Positions 42,757-49,132 of a stretch of 64,000 nucleotides of DNA are shown in pieces. The translations under genes and the position numbers were made by a program. Position 1 is the stretch's first letter. Every line of letters starts with the position of its first letter. This DNA comes from DSOI01 sp041394885. Lineage in GTDB: Bacteria > Acidobacteriota > Terriglobia > Bryobacterales > Bryobacteraceae. Under the pieces are notes generated by a model. That model was not told the DNA's origin. It ran no database searches and saw only the letters and a list, made by a program, of their open reading frames with translations. The stretch is from NCBI GenBank assembly GCA_041394885.1, contig JAWKHI010000033.1:14001-78000 (forward strand), written 5' to 3'.

Positions 42757-43116
42757 TGTACCCTCTGCATCATCCTGCATCCAGAGGGTTTGCAGGACGA
42801 TTTTCCGTAACCTCCTTTTTTCCTCCTCCGAATCCGGGTCCGAAACACCGATTCCGTGGCGATCCGATCCGATAAGCCCCACGAGATCTATCGGTTACGG
42901 ACCATCCGTAACCTAAGCCGTTTTTGGGGTGTTTCGGCAAGTTGTAACAACTCGTTTTCGATCAACTACTTAGCTGCGATCTGGGCCGGTTTGCCTGCGA
43001 AAGACGGTCTGGTACACCGGCTTTTCGGCGCCGACTTGATTGCACGCTATCACATTCCGGCGGCGACCGCAAACCCATTTTGTCGAATTTTGTCGAAGGA
43101 CAGGGCGACCTGGCGG
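42757..43116 (-). promoter_or_regulatory. Putative CRISPR leader region
   Basis: 360 bases without a supported gene on the side from which the array should be transcribed. It is less GC-rich than its surroundings. It carries ACCCTCTG/CAGAGGGT (about 42760-42789), the sequence TCCGTAACC at 42804-42812 and again in a perfect hairpin GGTTACGGA-CCA-TCCGTAACC (42893-42913) followed by TTTTT, and a tandem TTTTGTCGAA pair near 43078-43097. Confidence 0.5.
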
Positions 43117-44261
43117 TTAGCGGCGGAGGTCGACGGTTTTGGAGACTCTCGAGGAGGCGATTTTGCCGTCTCGCCGGAGCTTGATGGAGCGGTCCCGCCA
43201 GCGGACTTTGCTGCCGAAGAGGCCGGCGGCCCATATGGCGACGCCCCAAAGGTCGCGGAGGGGGATGAAGGGGGCGTAGAAGAGTACGAGCCGGGAGCCG
43301 AGGATGCCCCATCCGGCGGCGATGGCGACGGCGAAACGGGCGGCGAGAGTGAGTCCGCCGAGGAGGGCGAGGCCGGGGGTGGCGAGCGCGGCGAGGGCCC
43401 AGAGTGTGGCGAACGTCACCGGTAGGCCGGCGTAGGCTCCGCGCGAGACGCGGATGGTGCGGGCCCAGCGGAGCTGGTGATTCCAGACGCCGGACCAGGT
43501 GGCGCCGTCGCCGAGGGTGGTTTCGACGACGGTTTTCGAAAGGTGAACGCGGCGTCCGAGTTGGGTGATACGTTTGGCGAGCTGATAGTCGTCGGCGATA
43601 TACGCGGCGATGGACTGGAAGCCGCCGATGGCATCGAGATCCTGGCGGCGAAACACGAGGGTGGAGCCAAGTCCGGAATTCCTTGACGCCGGCGAGGGGA
43701 GCGCACGAGGATGCTGGGGACGAATTCGGTGGCGATACCGAGGGCTTCCCAAATGGCCGGGATCGCGGTGGCGGCGGGGCGGTAGAGGCAGGTGACGACG
43801 CCGGTAGCTGGTCCTCGAGCGGGGCGACGACGCTCGCGAGGTAGCCCGGTGGCACGTGGATGTCGCTGTCGTTGACGAGCAGAATGTCGTGGCGGGCGTG
43901 GGCGGCGAGCTCGATGAGGACGCCGACCTTGGCGTTGGGGGCGTCGGCGGGGGCGAGGGCGCAGGGGAAGAAGCGGATGTCGCGGTGGGGGAATTCCTGC
44001 TGGAGAGCGCGGATGGAGTCGATGGCGGGGTCTTCGGGATCGGAGGCGCCGAAGAGGATTTCGAACTGGGGGTAATCCTGGGCGGCGTGGGAGCGGATGG
44101 CTTCGAGGAATTGAGGGTCGACGCCGTGGACGGGTTTGAGGATGGAAATGGGGGAAGCGGGTGGGTTGGGGGTCGCGGCGGTTGCGGTGGCGGAGGACGG
44201 CGTAAAGGGCGGTGAGCTGATAACCGAGGGCCACGATACAGGCGATGGCGATTGGGATCAT
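43117..44261 (-). pseudogene. hpnI: HpnI-like family 2 glycosyltransferase, broken by four frameshifts
   Basis: Start at 44261 (MIPIAIACIVALGYQLTALY). The protein continues through four frame changes: ISILKPVHGVDPQFLEAIRS, DILLVNDSDIHVPPGYL, GVVTCLYRP, LAGVKEF, GLGSTLVFRRQDLDAIGGFQ and QLRWARTIRVSR. Together these are the D-x-D, active-site and Q-x-x-RW motifs of the ceramide-glucosyltransferase-like family that includes HpnI, which makes N-acetylglucosaminyl bacteriohopanetetrol. The frame changes are at G/C runs 44150-44154 (+1), 43810-43811 (-1), 43696-43699 (+1) and 43675-43676 (+1). All are single-base length changes, so either sequencing error or recent decay. The start overlaps the stop of the upstream transporter gene (ATGA). 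Confidence 0.8.
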
Positions 44262-44613
44262 GTCCGGCTCAGGAGGGCGACGCCGGCGGCGACGAGGATT
44301 GCTCCGGCCCAACGGGGGCGCGGACGTTCGTGGAGAACGATCCTGGCGAGGAAGGTTTCGAGGACGAGGCTGGCGGCGGTGGCGGGAACGGCGAAGCTGA
44401 GGTCTTCCAGGGCGAGGAGCTGGAGGAAGGCGAAGAAGGAGATGGCCATGAAAACGATGGATAGGGCGAGGGGCCAGCGGGCGAACAGGAGGGCGAGGCG
44501 GGAGGGCGGAAGTCATGCACTTCGCCGTGGCGTTTCATGTCCCAGCTCTGGAGGAGGTCACTGGCGACGGTGGAGCCGACGACGGCGCCGAGGAGGATCC
44601 AGCGGGCGGTCAT
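44258..44613 (-). pseudogene. EamA/DMT-type small transporter, frameshifted
   Basis: About 118 residues if restored: MTARWILLGAVVGSTVASDL, LLQSWDMKRHGEVHDF, then after a one-base loss in the run 44504-44506 RLALLFARWPLALSIVFMAI, LSFAVPATAASLVLETFLAR and GAILVAAGVALLSRT. Four hydrophobic segments, the size of an EamA half-transporter. The start overlaps the stop of the upstream EamA gene, and the stop overlaps the glycosyltransferase start, so it is the middle of a coupled operon. Paired EamA proteins may move the hopanoid or lipid intermediate across the membrane; this is inference from position. Confidence 0.7.
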
Positions 44614-44970
44614 ACGGCGGGTCCGCGGGCGTGCGCGGTGCGGGCGACAAGGATGGATCCGGCGACGATCAGGACGGTGCCGAGCCAGCGTTCTGGGGTG
44701 ATGGTTTCGTTGAGAAAGAAGCGTCCGATGAGGGCGTTGAGGACGTAGCCGATGGAGGTGACGGGGAGGACGAAGCTCAAGTCCGCCCAACTGAGGAGGG
44801 CCATGCGTGCGACGGTCCAGACGATGAGGAGAGCGATGCCGGCGAGGACCCAGGGATCGAGCAGAGCGGCGAGGAGATTGCCGGAGAATCCGTGCATGCC
44901 AGCGCTGAGGGCGGCGTTGCCGAGGGTATTGGAGGCGACGACGAGAACGACGAAAAAAGCGGTCTTGCTT
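44610..44970 (-). CDS. EamA/DMT-type small transporter, 5' end disrupted by palindromic element
   Basis: The coding frame runs TAFFVVLVVASNTLGNAALS, AGMHGFSGNLLAALLDPW, VLAGIALLIVWTVARMALLS, DLSFVLPVTSIGYVLNALIG and LGTVLIVAGSILVARTAH: four membrane helices. The first in-frame ATG is at 44897 (inside helix 1 to 2). The frame continues upstream through SKTAFFVV to 44970 and then into the palindromic element, where there is no ATG, GTG or TTG in frame. The native start seems to have been removed or separated by the insertion. The pair with the next EamA gene suggests a heterodimer. Confidence 0.65.
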
Positions 44971-45063
44971 GGAGTAATTCGCGCAAAACGGACACGCTCC
45001 GGCGACTCGGGATCGCGAGTTCCCCCGTTGTTTCTGTCTACGCCGGAGCGGCCTTTGCGCTTT
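44971..45063 (+). repeat. Dispersed palindromic element, copy 5
   Basis: Left arm GCGCAAAACGGACACGCTCC (44981-45000), right arm CGCCGGAGCGGCCTTTGCGC (45041-45060). Flanks are CTTGGA on the left and TTTGGC on the right. It occupies the gap between hpnJ and the EamA gene and abuts the latter's truncated 5' end. Its right edge is 8 bases from the stop of hpnJ. Confidence 0.85.
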
Positions 45064-45071
45064 GGCAGGGC

Positions 45072-46544
45072 TCAGTCTCCGGCGCTGGAAGCGGCGGCGG
45101 CGCGCTGATCGCGGACGAACTTCTTGCGTTTGGCGCGGAGAGCGAGGTATTCGCGGGCCTCTTTGTAGAGGCGGCGGCGTTCGTCACCGTTGAAGATGGC
45201 TTTGCGGACAACGCGCCAGGCGGCTTTGGGGCGGAAGTAGTATTCGCCGTAGAAGCGCTCGACCCAGTCGACGAGCTCAGCGCGGTCGAGCCCGGGGTAG
45301 ATGATGTTGGGGAGCTGGTGACCTTGATCGTCGGTCATGGAATCGATGGTGATGAGGTCGTTTTTCTTGACGTAATCGAAGAATTCGGTGCCGGGGTAGG
45401 GATGGGCGATGGAGACCTGGATGGTTTCGGTGCTGAGTTCCTTGGCGAAGTCGACGGTGCGGCGGATGGATTCGCGCGTTTCGCCGGGGAGGCCGACGAT
45501 GAAGTCGCCGTGGACCGTGAGTCCGAGCCCGTGGGCGTTCTTGGTGAAGCGGCGGGCCATCTCGACGGTGGCGCCTTTCTTGATGTTCTTGAGAATTTGG
45601 GGATCGCCGGATTCATAGCCGACGATCATGAGGCGGAAGCCGGCCTCTTTCATGGCCTTGAGGGTGTCGTAATCGGTGGTGACGCGGGAGGTGCAGGAGA
45701 AGGTGACGTCCGGGTGGCGGAGTTCCTTGCGGAGCGCGGCGAGTTGGGTGCAGATCTCGATGGTGCGTTCGCGTTTGTAGTTGAAGGTGTCGTCGTCGAA
45801 GAAGATCTCTTTGAGACCGGGGAAGTTTTCGATAGCCCAGCGGACTTCATTGACGACGTCGGCGGAGGAGCGGAGACGCCAGCGGTGGCCGGAGTGGGTT
45901 TGGGGCCAGAGGCAGAAGGTGCACATGGCGGGGCAGCCTCGGGAGGTGTAGAGGCTGACGAAGGGATGGCGGAGGAAGGGAACGTTGTAGCGGCGGAAGT
46001 CGAGATCGCGGCGGTAGATTTTGGTGACCCAGGGGAGAGAGTCGAGGTCTTCGATGTAGGCGCCTTCGGGATTGTGCTGGAAGCCGGAGCCGTCGCGGAA
46101 GCTGACGCCAGGGAGTTCGGCGAGGGGTCTTCCGTTGGCGAAGTCGACGATTTGGCGGTCAAACTCGCGGCGGACGACGAAGTCAATGGCGGTGGAGCGG
46201 AGGCATTTTTCGGGCTCGACGGTGACGGGGGGTCCGACGAAGGCGACCTTGAGTTTGGGATTGCGGTCCTTCATCATGGCGGCCATTTTTTCGTCGACGT
46301 GGAAGCCTGGCGTGGAGGTGAACAGGACGAGGAGTTCGAAGTCGCCGGCCATGGCGACGGTTTGTTCAATGGAGATTTTGTGCGGGGGAGCGTCGAGGAC
46401 TTTGGAGTCCGGGAGGAGGCCGGCGGGGTAGCAGAGCCAGACGGGATACCAGTAGGATTCGATTTCGCGGGTGGCAGGCCATCGGGAGCTTGCGCCGCCA
46501 TCGAAGCCCTCGAAGGAGGGCGGATTGAGGAAGAGCGTTCGCAT
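45072..46544 (-). CDS. hpnJ: Hopanoid biosynthesis B12-binding radical SAM protein HpnJ
   Basis: 490 residues. The N-terminus MRTLFLNPPSFEGFDGG followed by the tract to about residue 150 is the cobalamin-binding-like domain. The radical SAM cluster motif C-x3-C-x2-C is at C204, C208 and C211 (SRGCPAMCTFC). Later motifs are FFDDDTFNYKRERT, GYESGDPQILKNIKKG and VHGDFIVGLPGET. The opening and the SYWYPVWLCYPAGLLP segment match HpnJ, required to turn glucosaminyl bacteriohopanetetrol into the cyclitol ether form. Intact. The downstream genes on the same strand (EamA pair, HpnI-like enzyme) fit the same pathway. Confidence 0.92.
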   Translation of the reverse strand: MRTLFLNPPSFEGFDGGASSRWPATREIESYWYPVWLCYPAGLLPDSKVLDAPPHKISIEQTVAMAGDFELLVLFTSTPGFHVDEKMAAMMKDRNPKLKVAFVGPPVTVEPEKCLRSTAIDFVVRREFDRQIVDFANGRPLAELPGVSFRDGSGFQHNPEGAYIEDLDSLPWVTKIYRRDLDFRRYNVPFLRHPFVSLYTSRGCPAMCTFCLWPQTHSGHRWRLRSSADVVNEVRWAIENFPGLKEIFFDDDTFNYKRERTIEICTQLAALRKELRHPDVTFSCTSRVTTDYDTLKAMKEAGFRLMIVGYESGDPQILKNIKKGATVEMARRFTKNAHGLGLTVHGDFIVGLPGETRESIRRTVDFAKELSTETIQVSIAHPYPGTEFFDYVKKNDLITIDSMTDDQGHQLPNIIYPGLDRAELVDWVERFYGEYYFRPKAAWRVVRKAIFNGDERRRLYKEAREYLALRAKRKKFVRDQRAAAASSAGD

Positions 46545-46600
46545 AGTGGGAGGACTCTTTTATTATCGCGGAAAGGGAGCGGGAGGGAAGAGGGGCAGCG

Positions 46601-47680
46601 TTACTCTTCTGTGCGGTTGGTGAAGATAAATTCGCGCTGGATGGCGAAGTTCCCCAGGTAGAGTGACCCTTCGGCGATCATCTTGGCGAGGGTGACGGGT
46701 ACGCCGGCGTAGGTGTGCATGGCTTGGATCAGGTTGTAGGAGACGACGCCCATGACGGCGACGAGGCCGACGAAGCGGACCAGGGATCCGGCCCAATTGG
46801 CGTGGCTTTGAAAGACGGCCTTTCGGGCGAGGAGGAAGCTGACGACGATGGAGCCGGAACGGGCGACGATCATGCCGTGAGCGATGCTGCCGGTGACGGC
46901 GAGGGTCCAGAGGAAGAGCACGTAGTCGACCGACGCGGCCGCCATGGAGGAGGCGCAGTAGCGGAGGAAAACGTAGTAGATCCGCATGGAGTCGAGGAGG
47001 GGGTTGAAGTGGGAGGAGCGGTTGCCGTCGGTGTAGATGGTGCGGATGGGGATCTGGACGGGCTGGCGGATGAGGCCTTCGCGGCGGCCGCGCATGAGGG
47101 CTTCGAGTTCGAAATCGTAGCCGTTGACGCCGATGCGCATGCTCATCTGGCAGAGTTTGCGGGGCCAACCGCGGAGTCCGGTTTGGGTGTCGGAGAGACT
47201 GACTCCGGCGAGGACGCGAAACACGGCCTGGGTGATGCGATTGCCGAGCAGATTGCGCCAGGGGACCTTGCCCTCGAAGGCGCGCGCTCCGACGACGAGT
47301 TCGGTGGGATTGGCGGCGAGGGCTTCGGCGACGCGCATCGTATCGGCGGGCGAGTGCTGGCCATCGGCGTCGGCGGTGACGACTCCGATGGCATCGGGGA
47401 ATGCGACGAGGCAGGCGTTGAAGCCGGTTTTGAGTGCCGCGCCTTTGCCGAGGTTGACGGCGTGGCGGACTACGGTGACGCGGGGGTCGCGCTCGAGAGC
47501 TTCGAAGACGGGGGCGAAATCGGGGCCGCTGCCGTCGTCGACGACGAACACGCCAGCGAAGCGGTCACCGGCGGCGTCGAGCATGGCGTCCATGAGTTGG
47601 GCGAAGCCGGCGGGTGGGCGATAGGCGGGGATCAACAGACAGAGACGGATAGTAGTAGGCAAACCGGTGATGGACAGCAT
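46601..47680 (-). CDS. Family 2 glycosyltransferase fused to GtrA-like membrane domain
   Basis: 359 residues from the ATG at 47680 (a TTG eight codons later is the alternative). Residues about 8-225: GT-A glycosyltransferase, opening LCLLIPAYRPPAGFAQLMDA, with VFVVDDGSG, GKGAALKTGF, the metal-binding D-x-D in VVTADADGQH, and TQTGLRGWPRKL (DPM1/DPG synthase-like). Residues about 235-359: four membrane helices of the GtrA family (FLRYCASSMAAASVDYVLFL, FVGLVAVMGVVSYNLIQ, ending FIFTNRTEE). This architecture makes and flips polyprenyl-phosphate sugars. It is 56 bases upstream of hpnJ on the same strand. Confidence 0.92.
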   Translation of the reverse strand: MLSITGLPTTIRLCLLIPAYRPPAGFAQLMDAMLDAAGDRFAGVFVVDDGSGPDFAPVFEALERDPRVTVVRHAVNLGKGAALKTGFNACLVAFPDAIGVVTADADGQHSPADTMRVAEALAANPTELVVGARAFEGKVPWRNLLGNRITQAVFRVLAGVSLSDTQTGLRGWPRKLCQMSMRIGVNGYDFELEALMRGRREGLIRQPVQIPIRTIYTDGNRSSHFNPLLDSMRIYYVFLRYCASSMAAASVDYVLFLWTLAVTGSIAHGMIVARSGSIVVSFLLARKAVFQSHANWAGSLVRFVGLVAVMGVVSYNLIQAMHTYAGVPVTLAKMIAEGSLYLGNFAIQREFIFTNRTEE

Positions 47681-47716
47681 ACCGCACTGGCAGCTCCGGT
47701 GTGTTAAACAGGAAGG

Positions 47717-48232
47717 ATGAAGTCCACCATATTGCTCGTTCCTTTTGTCGCCGGGGCGCTCTGGGCCCAAGCCCCCGATATGAAAACGTTGATGGGTGGA
47801 GCGAAGGCGCTCCAGAGTCAGGTTAGCGGGGTTATCGTGAAGTCCGCCGAGAAGATGCCGGAGGAGAACTTTTCGTTCAAGCCGACGCCGGAAGTCCGGT
47901 CGTTCGGCGCGATTCTGGGTCATATCGCGGACGCGCAATATTCGTTCTGTTCGGCGGTGACCGGGCAGGCGAATCCGAAGCTGCAAATCGAAAAGACGAA
48001 GACGTCGAAGGCGGACCTGACACAGGCCCTGAAGGACGCGTTCGCGTTCTGCGACAAGGCGTATTCGATCGCCGACTCCGAAGCGTCGGGAGTGGTGAAG
48101 TTTTTCGGAGGCGAGAGGACGAAGCTGAACGTGCTGTCGTTCAACACGAGCCACAACTTCGAGCATTACGGAAACCTGGTTACGTATATGCGGATGAAGG
48201 GGCTGGTTCCTCCGTCGAGCGAAGGCCGGTAA
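47717..48232 (+). CDS. Exported DinB-like protein (paralogue B)
   Basis: 171 residues; GGAAGG precedes the ATG. Signal peptide MKSTILLVPFVAGALWAQ. The DinB bundle is seen in KSAEKMPEENFSFKPTPEVR, FGAILGHIADAQYSF and FNTSHNFEHYGNLVTYMRMK; the histidines in GHIAD, HNFEH mark the metal-site positions. The tail KGLVPPSSEGR is nearly that of the protein at 31094, and the GALWAQ signal end is identical, so the two are paralogues. The role is unknown. Divergent from the GtrA-fusion gene. Confidence 0.85.
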   Translation: MKSTILLVPFVAGALWAQAPDMKTLMGGAKALQSQVSGVIVKSAEKMPEENFSFKPTPEVRSFGAILGHIADAQYSFCSAVTGQANPKLQIEKTKTSKADLTQALKDAFAFCDKAYSIADSEASGVVKFFGGERTKLNVLSFNTSHNFEHYGNLVTYMRMKGLVPPSSEGR

Positions 48233-48278
48233 GGGTTCGCGCGGCCCGGGGTGGCCGCGGGGCGCTGGCAAGAGAGAA

Positions 48279-48308
48279 GCGCTTCCGTGACCGCGGTTAC
48301 GGAAGCGC
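48279..48308 (-). terminator. Hairpin between convergent genes
   Basis: GCGCTTCCGT and ACGGAAGCGC (10 bp, extendable by GAC/GTT) flank CCGCGG. On the minus strand it is followed by TTCTCTCTT. It lies 8 bases past the end of the minus-strand gene 48317-49015 and 46 past the DinB stop, so it may end both transcripts; no pure T run is present. Confidence 0.45.
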
Positions 48309-48316
48309 GAATGGCC

Positions 48317-49015
48317 TTACGCCGATTGCAGTTGGCCTTCGGACTCGATCACGAACGGTGTTTCGCGCCGGGCGGCGCCGGGTGTGGTGGTCCACCACTT
48401 GAGCAGCACCTGATTGTTGGCCTCGTTGGACTCGGCGACCACGTGTTCGGCGTCCACCAGCATGTCGAACTCGTACCGGCACGACGGTGTTTCGTCGCGG
48501 TAACAGAGGGGGACCTCCATGGATTCGGTGAGATACTCGCGCGTGAAGCCGTGCCCTGGCAGGGCCGCTTGCGCGTTGGGGTCGGCCACGGGAACGCCTG
48601 CGAGTACTACCCCGGCGGGCACCTCGAACACACGGACGATCGAGGTTGTGGCGCCGCCGCGGAAGAGAGTGACGGCAAGATGAATCTCGAAGGGCCCGTG
48701 GGCGCTGCCGAGCCCATCGTTGCGGATGAGCGCGGCGACGCCCAGTTTTCTCGTGGCGTGATTGAGTTTCAGGAGCACGGTGACGGGGACGAGGTCCGGC
48801 CGTGGAGGCGGCGGGTTCATGAGGAGGCACTGGCGCAGTTCACTTCGCTTGGCAGCGAGTTCGAGGCCTATCTTGCGGATTTCGCGGATCAGAAAAGGCT
48901 TCAAGCCGGGTGGGGCGGTGACGAGTTCCTGTTGCAGTGCGGCTCTCTCCTGTTCGAGGGAATCCACCTCGGAGGCGATCGGGGCGCACGCGGAAGGCGT
49001 TTGTAGTTCGGGCAT
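48317..49015 (-). CDS. Hypothetical protein with coiled-coil start and CARDB-like domain
   Basis: 232 residues, no signal peptide. Residues about 12-65 are a charged helical segment (VDSLEQERAALQQELV, IREIRKIGLELAAKRSELRQ) likely to form a coiled coil. After a proline-rich linker (NPPPPRPDLVPV) comes a beta-sandwich with the CARDB-type features LIRNDGLGSAHGPFEIHLAV and VDAEHVVAESNEANNQVLL, the latter being the ending V-x-E-x-N-E-x-N-N found in CARDB repeats. Function unknown. It is downstream of the kinase gene on the same strand, with a 117-base gap. Confidence 0.7.
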   Translation of the reverse strand: MPELQTPSACAPIASEVDSLEQERAALQQELVTAPPGLKPFLIREIRKIGLELAAKRSELRQCLLMNPPPPRPDLVPVTVLLKLNHATRKLGVAALIRNDGLGSAHGPFEIHLAVTLFRGGATTSIVRVFEVPAGVVLAGVPVADPNAQAALPGHGFTREYLTESMEVPLCYRDETPSCRYEFDMLVDAEHVVAESNEANNQVLLKWWTTTPGAARRETPFVIESEGQLQSA

Positions 49016-49132
49016 GGTTGCAATTCTCCAAGGACGCCGATGTGCGGAAGCTCATGTTCCGGCGAGAGCGGAGGGCTTCCTGCCTCTACCTGCGCGAGCG
49101 GAGCACGAATTTTGCGGACGGGCCCGATATTT

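Noticed and set aside
44136..46661. Very long open frame (841 codons) on the plus strand opposite hpnJ and the EamA/hpnI genes
   Set aside because: It is a shadow of GC-rich minus-strand genes: its translation is low-complexity Gly/Glu/Asp/Val, and the opposite strand carries hpnJ with a full radical SAM motif.
46715..47707. 330-codon plus-strand frame opposite the GT2-GtrA gene
   Set aside because: Gly/Asp/Glu/Val-rich antisense translation without family features.
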